Shown: positions 11,150-22,837, numbered from the stretch's first letter. The stretch is DNA of 64,000 nt from Undaria pinnatifida (GCA_012845835.1 JABAKD010000024.1:2956061-3020060), one strand, 5' to 3'. Program-made: numbers and translations. The notes: a model not told the origin generated them from the letters alone.

Positions 11150-11363
11150 ATGCCGGAAAGTGGCCGCTCGCTGTCGAGGCAAGGGCTGCGACCGCCGCCC
11201 CTGGTTTGCCCCTCCAGCCTCTAAGGTGCCCAGGGCCTGCAGGGAGCACCGGGAGGAAGGGGAGGTCAATGTTTACGCCCGCGAGTGCGAGGCGGACGGG
11301 TGCCGGACGAGGCCTCATTTTGGAGGGGAGGGGGGAAGCGCGAGATTCTGCTTCGCGCACAAG
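11150..11363 (+). CDS. EsV-1-7 domain protein, exon A (motifs 1-2)
   Basis: Encodes two consecutive EsV-1-7 motifs: CRGKGC...CREH (C-x4-C-x16-C-x2-H) and, exactly 12 residues later, CEADGC...CFAH. The family is named after gene 7 of Ectocarpus virus EsV-1 and includes the brown-algal developmental regulator IMMEDIATE UPRIGHT; the biochemical role of the motif is not established. The exon ends HK at a good donor (AAG|GTGACG). Joining to 11833 keeps the 12-residue spacing to the next motif. The start is either the acceptor AACAACAG|A or an upstream in-frame ATG at 11001. Confidence 0.85.
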
Positions 11364-11832
11364 GTGACGTGGTGTTGTGGTATCGTTTGATGTGCAGTGC
11401 TTTTTGGGGGGGTTGGGGGGGGTAGAGTCGGGATTTCGTTTTTTGCGGGGGGCTATCTTATTTTCCTGTGAGTCGAGGAAAGTTTCTTTGGTTGTTGGGG
11501 GCGTGCTGCGGGTGGTGTTACGCAGTGCTGCATGGTGTGAAACTGTTCTAGAGTAAACGGGCAGGGCAAGATAACACAGGTGAAACAATAGGATGGACCA
11601 CTGAGAGATAACGGAATCGTGGACCGTTGTACTTCGTCGAATACCCCCCCCCCCTTGTCAGACCTCCTCCTATCCTCTCTTTTTCCAACACTCCCCCGGC
11701 CTCACCATTTTTTATGTGTTTGTTTCAACCCTCTCTCTTGCCTCCCACCCTCTCCTCTTCCCCTCCGCCCCTCCCGGATTGACCCCGACCCGCTTTCGAC
11801 CCACACGTCGCTGTGGACACCACGATATGCAG

Positions 11833-11937
11833 CTCGATGGGATGGTGGACATCTTGAATAAGCGGTGCGCCGCGAAGGGGTGCCAGAGGCAGCCGAGCTG
11901 GGCCAGATCCCAGGGGGATCGAGCGGTTTTCTGCAAG
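11833..11937 (+). CDS. EsV-1-7 domain protein, exon B (motif 3, first part)
   Basis: 35 codons in phase 0, from acceptor ATATGCAG|CTC to donor TGCAAG|GTATCG. Reads LDGMVDILNKR, then CAAKGC, 16 residues and CK. The Cys-x2-His pair of this motif is split by the intron: CK here and EH at the start of exon C. The following 2.2 kb intron carries a LINE fragment and two short retroposons. Confidence 0.85.
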
Positions 11938-11956
11938 GTATCGAGACAGGGGAGGG

Positions 11957-12675
11957 CCGGGGGGGGGGGGGGGCGGGGGGGGTATCAATTTGTTGCTTGC
12001 CTTAGTCATTTGACCATTGACCACGCATCCCGTTCGAGACGGAGCACCGTTTCTACTCCTACTAGAGACACCTCCAACATTTGAGCGTTCATTACGCTTC
12101 TTCCATGTCCTGTGTAAAAACTGTTTGCATATCGTATCCCCGTCCTGTTTCGCCGTCTGCGGCCACTATCTATCTCCTAGGATAGCGATCGTTTTCTCGC
12201 TACTCTGTAGTCTACCAAACTCTTTCATGTCACATACGTCTAATTTCCCCATCTCCTCCTCTAGCACATCCCATTCGTCCTTGTTTATTTCACATTCTCC
12301 CACTATGTGAGTCCTACTCTATTGTTGTGCCACATGGGTACATATTTGTAGCCACGTCCTCCTCCTCCCGACTACTGGTATATCTCTTTCTTCTTTCTCG
12401 TAGGTCCAGGTCCCCTACACGAAATCGCAGTTTCAGCTATTTCACGTAGTCCATTGGGCCGTGCAGATACGTCTTCATTCCAACATCTTCCCTCAACCTC
12501 CCGTATATCTCTAAGTGCTTCTCCTCTTTTACCTTATTTCTTGGCGCTTGTCAAACCTTTCTTATACTCTTTCTTTTGCTTCTATCTTGTACCCGCCAAA
12601 CTTCTCTATAGAAGTACCTCTTCTTAGTATCCCCCTAAATTCTTCCATATTTTCTTGACTACGCGGCCGAGGGGG
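11957..12675 (-). mobile_element. 5'-truncated LINE fragment inside the EsV-1-7 intron
   Basis: Colinear with the 3' part of the larger LINE at 40700-41400. Shared blocks include TTGTTGCTTGCCTTAGTCA, CCAACATTTGAGCG, TCCTCCTCCCGACT and TTCTTTCTCGTAGGTCCAGG. On the minus strand the 3' end reads CAAGCAACAAATTGATA and runs into C-runs. Coding is decayed. It lies antisense to the host gene. Confidence 0.8.
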
Positions 12676-13377
12676 GGGGGGAGGGTTGATCCGGTCTTGT
12701 AGTTGGAGGAGGGTTGTCTGATTCAGTTTTTTGTGCAGGGAGGAAGATGTAGTCTGACTCTATCATTTGTACGAGGAAGGGGGTTAACTCACTTTTTGTA
12801 CTGTAGCCAACAAAAGGTATGCGTCGATGTGTTGGCAGTTAGAGGTACATTCGCAATGGCACTCGATAAAAGGCTTTCTGGCGCTCTCTCCGATTGTTTA
12901 ACCCCCCTTCCTGCCCAATCTTGACCGAAAGGACCTCTCTCCATTTACTCAGATTGGGTTTTATCTTTTGTTTTTGGGTTCAAAGGTATTGTATCTTTCA
13001 ACGATCGACTGTTGATGACTCCTATGACCAAAGGTCACCGTGACGTTACGATAACGCCATAAACCGTTATACCCGCAAGCGTGCAGATAGCGGCATGCCC
13101 CGCTCGCGCTCCACTACCCCCCCCCCCCCCTCCCCGCCCCCTCCTAAAGCATTATATGTATATTGGAGTTGGCGTTGGTTGGCAACGGCGTTGCAAAACA
13201 TTCCAATCACTGTGTGAGCTAGGCAACCAGGGTACCGTTTTTTTTTTTTTTTGGCGGTCACCATAATGGGCGTCAAGTTAGAATATATTGTCCGGGGTGG
13301 AGAACCCTAACTCCGCACAAGGGGAAGTGATCGCATCACGTAGTGTAAATATGGTAAGGCACTCACGAGACGTTACG

Positions 13378-13690
13378 TAGTAATACCCATTGCTGTCTCT
13401 GGAGTGGCCACGCCAGAAAACAAAGTATAACTCATTGGCGCTGTCATCCATAAGCAAGAAAGTAGGCACAAGGTGCCGAAGTCCGTCTTACGAGCGGTCT
13501 TGGAAGGATGCTGTTCACCCTTCATGCGACTCGCCGAACACCTCACGGCGCTTCGCGATTGGTGCACGCAATGTTTGCCTGATTGGTGAAAGCCCGACGT
13601 GTCCCGGCATAGTAGGGATGCGAGGGTCTATGGTGATACGACTACGGCCATGCACAAATTGAGTACACCCCCCCCCCCCCTCCCCGCCCC
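13378..13690 (+). mobile_element. Short poly(C)-tailed retroposon, copy 1
   Basis: Contains TCATGCGACTCGCCGAACA, GGCGCTTCGCG, GGGATGCGAGGGTCTATGG and ACTACGGCCATGCACAAATT, then GAGTAC plus a long C-run. No coding capacity. The 3' end resembles that of the nearby LINE family (AACAAATGAGTAC plus C-run), suggesting a SINE that uses the LINE machinery. Intronic in the EsV-1-7 gene. Confidence 0.65.
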
Positions 13691-13714
13691 CTCGGCCCAA
13701 CGTTACCCCCCCCC

Positions 13715-13985
13715 CACTACCCGTTGCTATCTCTGGAAGTCGCCAAACCGGAAGAAAACTAAGTAATTCGAAGCTGTCGTCCATATACAAGGTTTCGCAA
13801 TCCGCGGTTCTTAGCAGAAGGAAAGCTCACCCTTCATGCTACTCGCCGAACACCGAACGACGCTTCGTGCAACGTCTGCGTGGCCGGTAAAACCCCCACA
13901 TGCCGGGTCCCGGCATTTTAAGCATGCAAGGTCTATCGTCTTGAGACTACGGCCAAGCATGATGAATTAGTATGCCCCCACCCCC
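13715..13985 (+). mobile_element. Short poly(C)-tailed retroposon, copy 2
   Basis: Diverged tandem neighbour of copy 1. It shares the 5' block (CCGTTGCTATCTCTGGAAG, compare CCATTGCTGTCTCTGGAG), TCATGCTACTCGCCGAACA and ACTACGGCCAAGCATGA, and ends AATTAGTATG plus a C-rich tail. Confidence 0.6.
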
Positions 13986-14149
13986 GGACCTCGACGCCAA
14001 CTCCAACCCCAACTCAACTCCAGCCCCCAAACCAACCCCGACCAAACCCCAACCCCAACCCAACCCTAACTCCCACCCCGCTCCCCTACCCCTACCTCCA
14101 TCCCACCCCGCCCCCCTAACTCCAATACCCCTATCCACCGCCTTCCAAG

Positions 14150-14890
14150 GAGCACAAAGAAGACGGTATGGTGGACACGAGGCACAAGACGTGCGTATAT
14201 CCGGGGTGCACGCTTTTCCCTTGCAAGAGCGCCGCCCCACCGCCACCCCCCCCCCCCCCCACCACCACCACCACCACCAATACCACCGCCAAGGTTTCCG
14301 CCGCTATCGACCAGCAGCACTAACCTTAGCGAAACTGGTCAACCCTGCGATTCCGCTACCCCTGCCGCTACCGCCACCAACAACAATACCAGCAACACCA
14401 GCACCATCGCCACCAATTCCGCCAACGTGACCGCCACAACCACTTCTGCTTCTCAAGTTATCTCAAGGTTTGCCGTCATGATCAACAAACCCAACACCAC
14501 GGACATCGCCAACACCAACACCAACACCAAAACCAAAACCAACACCACCAACGCAGACACCAAGACCACCGTCAACACCAACACCAACATCAACAACACC
14601 GGTCCCGGACCCGCCAGATACTGTGCCGCGCACGCCCCAGAGGGCTCAGTCAACGTAGCCGCTAGTCGCTGCAAGCACCCAGGGTGCCCCATCCAGCCCA
14701 CCTTTGGCAGGGCGGGGGGAGGGGCACCCGCGGCGTATTGCGCTACCCATCGGTTGAAGGGTATGGTGGACGTGAAGAACCCAAAGTGCGTTGCAAGGGG
14801 ATGCAGGGCGCAGCCTTCCTGTGGCATGAAGGGGGATCCGCGGCCGACGTTCTGTCTGCGTCACGCCGCGCCAAGTATGGTCAATGTCAG
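14150..14890 (+). CDS. EsV-1-7 domain protein, exon C (motifs 3-6, frame break at poly-C)
   Basis: Acceptor CCAAG|GAG completes CK|EH of motif 3, then 12 residues to CVYPGC of motif 4. That frame meets a stop at 14321. After the C14 run at 14240-14253 the +1 frame is open: an Asn/Thr-rich linker of about 120 residues, then ARYCAAH, CKHPGC...CATH and CVARGC...CLRH with correct 12-residue spacings. Motif 4 is thus split by a long linker. The frame change lies in or next to the homopolymer, so it is a sequencing error, a hypervariable tract or an unseen small intron. Donor is GTCAG|GTGCAT. Confidence 0.75.
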
Positions 14891-15074
14891 GTGCATCCGG
14901 GTCTCGAGGGAGGGGGGGGGGGGGAGGGTCTTGTGGGGGCGGGGGCGGTGTTCTATTGCTGCTGTTGGTGGTATTGTGTTGTTGCTGCTACTGCTGCTAC
15001 TGCTGCTACTCCTGTTGATGCTTTGTTTTTTCCACCAACACTACTGCTGATACTACTACTACTGACGCTGCTGC

Positions 15075-15315
15075 TGTTATGGTTCCGTTCATCCAGAATT
15101 TTGCACGAGTTACCAAGGCTTCGAAGGACTTTCTCCCTTCTCCCCTCTCTTTTCATGCGACGCGCCGAATATCTCACGGCGCTTCGCGCTTGGTGCAAGC
15201 AATGCCTGCCTGATCGATGGGAACCCGACATGCCCCGTCCCAGCATTGTAGGGATGCGAGGGTCTATGGTCTGACGGACCACGGTCATGCATGGTAGTAA
15301 ATACACCCCCCTCTC
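15075..15315 (+). mobile_element. Short poly(C)-tailed retroposon, copy 3
   Basis: Contains TCATGCGACGCGCCGAATA, CGGCGCTTCGCGCTTGGTGC, GGGATGCGAGGGTCTATGG and a tail AGTAAATACA plus a C-run. Lies in the last intron of the EsV-1-7 gene. Confidence 0.65.
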
Positions 15316-15353
15316 CCACCCCCTTCGCGCCTTCCATATTATGTCACTTGCAG

Positions 15354-15435
15354 GTCAGCTTCATATCGCGAGCAGACGCCTCCCCAGAAGAAGAGAAAGC
15401 TCGCCGAGCCACCCGCTAGCCCACGAGAATCATAG
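15354..15435 (+). CDS. EsV-1-7 domain protein, terminal exon (NLS-like tail)
   Basis: Acceptor CTTGCAG|G completes the split Arg codon of exon C (AG + G). It then reads SASYREQTPPQKKRKLAEPP and ends ASPRES with TAG at 15433. PQKKRKL is a classical monopartite nuclear-localisation-like motif. Phase agreement with the exon C donor and the short clean tail support this as the true 3' end. Confidence 0.72.
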
Positions 15436-16719
15436 AATGTTCCAAGGGTGTTTTTGGTAGGGTACATACACTAGGGTACCCGGGTACATACCCGAGTATT
15501 AAAATATCAATGGAATGTGGTACCGGGGTTACCTAAAGTATTTACCCCACCAAGCAAACTGTTGGAAGTTTCATCGCAGGCGAGCGTCGGAAAAACCTTG
15601 AGCTTACTGGCTTTAGTTACTAATACAGTCGTGGTCTCGCGTTTCTGCGGTACGCGTCGCGGTACCCTTTAACGCGAGCGGGGCCTTAGTTTTAGTGCGG
15701 CGAAAATTGCTTGTCACGGCCTCGTCCTACAGAGGGCAGCGCTTTCCTGGGATAAGTCAGGGTCCCGTTTTAATGTGAGTATTATCACCTCGCAAGGAAC
15801 CCATCTAACCCGTTTGAGTCTACACTGGGGGAAATGTGTTGAAAAAACGTGACGACTGCAGCATCGGCGACGCGAAACAGTCCGGGATGCTGGGGTAGGG
15901 CAACACTCGATGAAAATCGACGAGCAGTGGGATATAGTCGGTTGCAGTCATCCCTTCATAGTGCGGTAGCGGTTGCACTTGAGGAGCACTATTGAGGAGT
16001 CATCCCTCTATAGTTCGGTAGGGGCTGCGCTCTTTGGGCAAAACGTGTCTGACCGGTTGAGCTCCTCAAGCGTGGACCTATCGGTTATTGCGACAATTTT
16101 TCGAGTATTTTTGTCTTAGCAGGACTAGTGCATAGAAACGCTGGCCGGATGTTTGCGCGAACGAATGTCTTCGAGGTCATGTTTCGGGCGAGGTATTGAG
16201 CTCCTCGTGCACGGTAGGACCTCAGAAATTTTTAGAATATGCTGCACGCCTAGCGTGGGAGGACTCGTTGATAAGACCGCCATTCCGTGCGTTGTGTTTT
16301 GGACTATTGTACCCGGGTCCCAAAAGGGTTGATGAGGGGCTACGACTGCTGTAGTGACTTGGCGTCGGCGGCTGGCACGTGCTTCGACAGGGGTAACACT
16401 TTTTGGCCAACACATTTCTTGGGGTCGTCGTTCCTAACGAACGCAAAAATTGACCATTCCTGAACAAAATGCCACGATTCCTGGCATTTTTGAAATTTTC
16501 TGAAATGTTAATTAAGCGTTTGCGAAAGCAAAATCGCGTTTTTTTGGTCAGGAACGCTGACATCAAAATATCACCAAACATTTTTACGTGGTTGATGAGA
16601 TTTTGTCTGAACCCGTGTTGAAAATTTAGCCGGCTGGGTTGGATAGTAGTTTTTGTTTTTTGCACGAGTAGTGTGTGCCTTGTGTTGATGCAGCTGGGCC
16701 TATGGATTGTGTGGTTGGC
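15436..16719. other. Gene-free region downstream of the EsV-1-7 gene
   Basis: No supported gene. A MITE-like end (ATCCCTCTATAGTTCGGTA at about 16002) and repeated GAGCTCCTC motifs suggest decayed DNA elements. A TATGTACCC-type palindromic stretch lies at 15461-15502. Confidence 0.4.
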
Positions 16720-16990
16720 GACGCGTGCTACGACAGAGGGGCACCACTTTTTTTCTAATACTACCCCTCAATTTTGGAGCTTAAGACCTCTCCCAAAAAC
16801 GGATTTGGGAGAAAAAATAAAGCTGCTATTATACACGGGATAAACAATTCCCATGGCCTAGGTACACGACGATAATTGTGCAAAAAAAAATGTCATATTT
16901 CCGCCGGTTTTGGGTTAAGGAGCCCCGTCATTCAGAAAGTGATTTCGCCAAAAAAATGTATACTGTAATACCTCTATCGTAGCACGCGTC
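16720..16990. mobile_element. MITE with GACGCGTGCTACG termini, copy 1
   Basis: The TIR GACGCGTGCTACGACAGAGG pairs with CCTCTATCGTAGCACGCGTC. The interior shares AAGGAGCCCCGTCATTCAGA and AAAGTGATTTCGCCAAAAAA with 33472-33736. No protein is encoded; the target-site duplication is unclear. Confidence 0.85.
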
Positions 16991-17515
16991 TAGCACGTGC
17001 CCAATTTTAATTTTTGTATGGAACCATTCCGGACGGGGGTTCCAGCTTTGGCGACTGCATGCCTTGGGGACACCTGGCATGTAGGCAGCGAAATATGTTG
17101 TGTGGCAAGAGAACTTGAAAGACGCAGATGTAATGGTATAAACGGTTAGGGTTGTCTCCAACATGCTTTACATGACCGTGAACAGCATGTTTTTTTGTTA
17201 GGGCGGGGTGGTGGTGACCTGAAGAGATGTAGTGTTTTTTTTCGTTTGTCCATGCAGAGTTATGGCACTCTAAACCGGTGAAATCCATGCGCGTGTGTGT
17301 GAATTCACCGCCAGTTTTGCTGGGGCCACTCTCCCCTTCTGTTAAGATACGGCCTCGAAAGGCCTGCAATAATCCGAATTTGATATAATTTGGATGGGTT
17401 TCGTATGATACCCACCCAATAACCTTACACTTCCCACTGGGAGTGGGTTCCCTGAAACACAAAAATAAAAATAAAATGAAGAATTGATCTTCTGAAAAAT
17501 TAGGAGTCCACACTT

Positions 17516-18870
17516 TCAACCAATGCAGGCAGCCATAACAAGGGCCACGTGTTGTAAAGACGGGCTGGGTCGGCGATTCCTGCTACTGCTTCCTGCTCCC
17601 AACACCGAATCCGAAAAACGACTCTCCTCACTGATCGCACCACTTCTGCATCTATATACGTACACCATTCGCCCCTCTTCTTCCGCCAAGTTGGCCATAC
17701 ATTCCGCCTCATCATCTCTGTCAAAACCTAGAAGCGGAATGGCTCCCTCAAGCGCATCGTCCCCAACAACGTCCATGTCGTTATCCCAATTTTCTCGTCA
17801 CCTGCGTCGGACTCCATGTCGAATTCATTGGTGTCGCTGTCTGAATCAGAAAAAGCTCCCCCCCCCCACCCCTAGCTCTCACAGTAGATTGTTCCCCCCA
17901 CGCCCCTCCCTGCTTCACTTGGGCAACGTGCTGGTTCCATCGCCAGCGCCAACATTCCCGCACTCACCGCCACAACTACACAGTGAGGAGCACCTTTTTT
18001 TTCCCTCTCCTTGGTAAAAATGCAATCTACACATGCACGTTTACCCTGCTTCAGCATACAGCTACATTTTACTACATGAATGCCCTCGCCTGGCTTGAGG
18101 GTGACCTTGGGCACACGACGCATGTGCATGAGCGCTACCCCATGTCCTTCGTCGACGTCCTTGACGTAACCCAGTCGATCACATTATGGGACACTAACAA
18201 GGGTACCGACTGCAATCACTGTATGACGACAGCCAGTACGACAAGACCCATTCCGTACGTTGGACGTGTAGCTCAATGACGTCATAGTCTGGCACAACCT
18301 TTTCCCAACACTCGCGCTCGAGAAACACTCAAAATACGTCCACCTCACTATGTGTGCTGAGTTCGATCCAAGGTTTGGTGTCGTCGCGTTCATTTCCTAC
18401 GGTTACCTGCTGGCCGGGCGTCGGGTCTCGGTAAATAATCTTCTGTTTTTATCACAGCAGTAGCACCGTCCTACAAACTTGACACACTCGTCCCGAGATA
18501 CGCTCAAGCCAGTAATAACGTTTCCCTCTAATTTGGCGTCACCCAGTGATCGAATAAAAGCGAAGTTGCGCGCTTTTTTGGAAGCTTGGTAGAGCCCGTC
18601 GAACATGCTGAGGGACATCAGGGAGTGCTGCGGTGACCGGCAAGCATCGTCGGAGTGGGGTGAACTCCTGCGGCCAATGGGTCAAGGCCACGATATCGTC
18701 GAAGAGTTCGAGGACGTGGATGTTCTGGCATTCTTTCCCCCTGCCGACTCCTCGTTGCGAGCGCACCACGACGCGCACATAATGTGTCGCCGGATACACC
18801 GCGTAGACGAGAAGTAAGTGCTGTTATCCATACGTCCGTATCCACTGACATGATCTCCACTCGCACCAAA
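17516..18870 (-). pseudogene. Degenerate coding-like block, unrecognised
   Basis: Several adjacent minus-strand frames look protein-like but need frame changes between them: ECQNIHVLELFDDIVALTHW near 18723-18664, DGLYQASKKARNFAFIRSLG near 18600, a Cys-bearing stretch VVKCSCMLKQGKRACVDCIF near 18075-18016, and acidic MDVVGDDALEGAIPLLGF at 17776. The order is consistent with one decayed gene, possibly transposase-derived. I recognise no domain. Confidence 0.28.
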
Positions 18871-18964
18871 CATGAGTAGTTCCGCGGTAGGGTAAGACAT
18901 TTAGGTCCAGAATGTTTTCATATCCGGGGTTCCTCAGGTAGTGAAGAACCCCCCCCCCATATTT

Positions 18965-19135
18965 CTGCGTAGTTATGCAACATCGTTTCCGGTTTTTAAG
19001 TTCCTCGTGACACGTCCAACCCTTCGGATTACTTTTTATCGAATCGCATCGCTTCCGGTTTTTAAATTCCTCGTGACACGTCCAACCCTTCGGATTATTT
19101 TTATCGAATTGCACTTTTTATCGAATTACACTTAC
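18965..19135. repeat. Short tandem repeat, about 64 bp, 2 copies
   Basis: CTTCCGGTTTTTAA...TTCCTCGTGACACGTCCAAC, then CCTTCGGATTA and TTTTTATCGAAT occur twice (about 18986 and 19050), with a partial third TTTTTATCGAATTACACTT. Confidence 0.8.
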
Positions 19136-19914
19136 CATGTGTTTTCAGCGTCACTTCTATAATAGTCTATGCTGAGAAATCATTTTTTCAGCTTTACAAG
19201 GGAGACTCAAAAGACAAAAGTGGAGTTTTATCCTCCGGCGGACGGGGACAAATAAAGCTTAACCTCACCACACTTCCACGCATTTTGTTACAACACGCCG
19301 TGTGTCAATTTAACTCCGTTGTATTCGCAATCCAGCGCTATACCTGGCGTGCCCTTCAGTTCTCTCTGGTAGCGACAGCGCGAGCTGTCCCTACCGGTGG
19401 GTCCCCGTCGCTACTTTCTTTTTTAACAAACGACGACATCTATTTAATTCATTTAGCATAATGTCTAGTAGTCCAGTCTATGCACCATACCATTGTGCGT
19501 GCAACGCTTGCAGTTGCCACTACGAAGCTGTCCGGGCGCATCCGCATCATACCTTGGGGATGTTATAATACCTTACTTGTACTATTTCATTCGCAGGCGC
19601 CCGTACTGTTTACAATACAGCAGTGCCAGTGCCGACAAAATGCTCTACGAAGCAGTACAATCTGCTGCTCGAATGATGCGCATGTTGTCGTGGAAGAACT
19701 AGAATCAATACAGCTCTGAGAAAGCAACATCATCAGACCTGCATTGCCGGGATAGCTTTGCAATATTGCCAGCGGAAAGGTATCATATACAAGTACTGCT
19801 GCTGCTGTGCGTGTCTCTGGTATCCTCCGTTTTTTTAAATTCCGTTTTTATATTCTGCTGATTCCTGTTGTGTTTTCTGGAAAAATCTTGTACACGTGAT
19901 GTTTTTTACAATGA

Positions 19915-20110
19915 AGCTCACTATAATAACATCACCCTGTTGACCCTGATAGCTACACTGTAGTTGTAAGAGGAGTCGCCGACCTATATCATTAATGAGG
20001 ACGCACAACTCGTAACACGCGCGATCGGAGTATCACACACAGCTTGCAAAGTTGAGTTTCGACGAAATCTTCGATCTCACAGCTGGAGTGTATTTTCATT
20101 TTTTATAATG
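19915..20110 (+). repeat. Dispersed repeat 'CAGCTTGCAAAG' family, copy 1
   Basis: Contains TGTTGACCCTGATAGCTACA, GGAGTCGCCGACCTATAT, ATCGGAGTATCACACACAGC, TTGCAAAGTTGAGTTTCGAC and ATCTCACAGCTGGAGTGTAT. Close copies lie at 20381-20600 and, inverted, at 22605-22837; a diverged one lies at 62265-62445. Confidence 0.8.
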
Positions 20111-20380
20111 ACTTTTTTATTTTTTTCTTTCCAAAAACCGTCAGATGTATCCCCTTACGAGGATTTATAGCTTCCACGCACAAATTGCCCGCCCACGGGT
20201 CCGCCCCCCCCCCCCCCCCCCCCTTCCCCCCCCCCTCCAACCCCGCTCGCTTTAGATCAAAACCAGGCCCCCACGTCCTTCAAAACTCCGCCCCCCCCTC
20301 ACCGGTTATTCGACTTACAGGATTCACTTGATAAACGGATGGATACATTTCCCTCCACAGCTGTCAGATTTTGTCCCCCT

Positions 20381-20600
20381 CAGAAACGGGTTTTATAGTT
20401 TCCGCGCACAGACTGACTAACATCACCAAGTTGACCCTGATAGCTACACTGTAGTTGTAAGGGGAGTCGCCGACCTATATCCTTAGTGAGGACACACAAC
20501 TCGTAATACGCGCGATCGGAGTATCACACACAGCTTGCAAAGATGAGTTTCGACGAAATCTTCGATCTCGCAGCTGCAGTGTATTTTCATTTTTTATACG
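20381..20600 (+). repeat. Dispersed repeat 'CAGCTTGCAAAG' family, copy 2
   Basis: Nearly identical to copy 1, with an extra 5' part (CAGAAACGGGTTTTATAGTT, CCGCGCACAGACTGACTAAC) that is also present at the far end of the inverted copy at 22605-22837. Confidence 0.8.
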
Positions 20601-22604
20601 AAGTAATAACTACCAGGTACGACCAGGTATTAATATAGTACTAACGAAGTACTAATAATAGTACCGGGGGAGCAACTCAGCATTTCGCTGCAAGTCCAGC
20701 GGCACGGCGCTGCTGTGCAAGCGAGAACAATAGAGCACAACCATCAGACAGCACCAACATGTGTCGTACACACAGCGAACGACAGCGTGCACAGCGTGCG
20801 CGGCGTGCGCGGCGTGCGCAGCGTGCCCAGCAGCAGCAGTAGTAGTACTACTGGACTGCTGTGCGCGTTTGGCATCCATGCATTCGTGGTTTTAAATTCT
20901 ACTGCTGATCACTGCTGTTTTCTGCCCTGTGCTTTCGATAATAATACCGAGGAGAGCTGCCCACACTGCAAGTCCAGCAGTATGGCAAGCTGTGCAAGCG
21001 ACAACAATATAGCACAGCCATTAGAAGACTAGATATCATGTATGTGTGGTTCATCGTTCGCAGCAGCACATGTACTGCTCATGGCAGGGTGAAGTGGTAC
21101 GCCGCGCATGTATGCGCATCCATCATCGGTGAACACTGCCTGGTCATCTCTGCTGCGCAGATTGGGCAGGTGTGGCATCCTTTGTTCGTAGAGTCCAACG
21201 TAGCTCAGTGGGTAGTTCTATATAACCAACATCCTTCAAGTGAAAAAAAGTCCTTCCTCCAATACCCTGAAGAGCATCCTCCCCTTCACATGACACCAGA
21301 ACATACACTCGTCTCAGCCGTCCAGGGGTGGCAGTGGCAGTTCCCGCGCGTAGAGATGCAGGATGCAGCAGCCAAGAACATCAGGTGTAGGGAACAGGTT
21401 GCTGCGCCAACTGCTCCCGCGGCCCAGAATTGCGGCGAAATAACGATCCAACAACGCAGCTTGCAAAGATGAATATTTTGTTATAAAAGATGGATAGACT
21501 TCTTTGCTACGGATACGGAGACCACCGACCTGTCAGATAAGATCTCGACGTCCCCTGCCCCCGCTGCGACAAAACAATCCAGCTTCTTTACTAAAACTTT
21601 CAGATCAATCTACGAAAGTCTACAGCGGTTGAAATGCTCCAGCGAGCAGGCCGGCTTTGACGTCAGGAGGCAAGATCGGGGAGATGGGGATGGAGAATGA
21701 TCTCTCCGAGCCGGCGAGGCTTCTGCTGCTGGTGTCGCTGCTCGCCAAGGACCGCCTGATCTCGCATAATGGTGGGGCGTTGCAAACAGAAAATCTACGA
21801 GTAGACAAAAAATAAACGGAATCCAACAATTACTGGCAGATACCTGCTGGTGCAGCAGTAGTACCTGGTACCTGGTACATTGTCCAGCAGTACTTGACAC
21901 CTGGTGCAACAGCAGTAGTGCCTCGCACCTGGTACTGCTGTACCTGGTACCTGGCATGATACAATTACATACTCCGATGCTCTATTTGTAATGGTACGCT
22001 ATACTGACCCTCTCTTATACCGGCATGCTCTGTAAATATAGACTAGTGCTCCAGAAAAAACTCAGATTGTCAGGAGAACGAAAATCGAGAGCGGTTATTA
22101 TCGTACTATTATATAAAGTTAGTAGATATAACTGGTACCAGGTAGTTTTTTAGGCGAGTATCCTGGTTCCTCGTCTGTTAGATTCTGTTGTCAGAGGACT
22201 GACTCTGCTGCACTACGACGTACTAGTACGAGTATATTGAAAAAAAAAGACTAACCGTAAATATGAGGGACTTTGAAATATGCCTCAAAGTGTGCCGATC
22301 TTTATATTTTCGATCGTGCAGGTATCACAGCAGTTTTCTTTGTATTATTTGTCGAGTATTCTGCCTGTCTTGTTATTAGACTATGCTTGGTAGCTCCCAG
22401 TGCACACGTTTCGTAGGTTGTGACCACCGAGCAGCCTCCCTTTGAGTTTGTACGCGTTAATAGTGTCCCTAGGATGCACGAACACTTGAGTCGCCTCTCT
22501 TTGAGTTTGCACTCAATGGTGTCTAATAAAATAGGATGCACGGACACTCGGTGTGCTGGATGTTCGATGGGTGGAACGGACACTTTAATGTGAGGAACAA
22601 ACAC
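20601..22604. other. 2 kb interval bounded by inverted repeat copies
   Basis: No supported gene. It contains a duplicated 70-bp segment (CTGCAAGTCCAGC..., at 20689 and 20968) and a GGTACCTGGTA-rich stretch near 21865-21955. Confidence 0.4.
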
Positions 22605-22837
22605 ACGTATATTATAAAAATAAAAATACACTCCAGCTGTGAGATTGAAGTTTTTGTCGAAACTCATCTTTGCAAGCTGTGTAGTATACTCCGATCGCGC
22701 GTAATACTGCGTGTGCGTCCTCATGAAGGATATAGGTCGGCGACTCCCCTTGGAACTACAGCGTAGCTTGTACCAGGGTCAACAGGGTGATGTTAGTCAG
22801 TCTGTGCGCGGAGACTATAAAACCCGTTTTAGAAGCA
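22605..22837 (-). repeat. Dispersed repeat 'CAGCTTGCAAAG' family, inverted copy
   Basis: Reverse complement of 20381-20600, from AAAACGGGTTTTATAGTCTC through GGGGAGTCGCCGACCTATAT to the AGCTTGCAAAGATGAGTTTC end. It faces copies 1 and 2, so the pair could act as long terminal inverted repeats. Confidence 0.8.

Noticed and set aside
13378-15315. CRISPR-like array from regularly recurring blocks
   Set aside because: Units are about 250-300 bp diverged retroposons with C-tails, not short identical repeats with unique spacers; the genome is eukaryotic.
19461-19700. Small Cys-rich peptide frame starting MSSSPVYAPYHCACNACSC
   Set aside because: It ends after 35 codons; no splice partner or homologous copy could be supported by eye.
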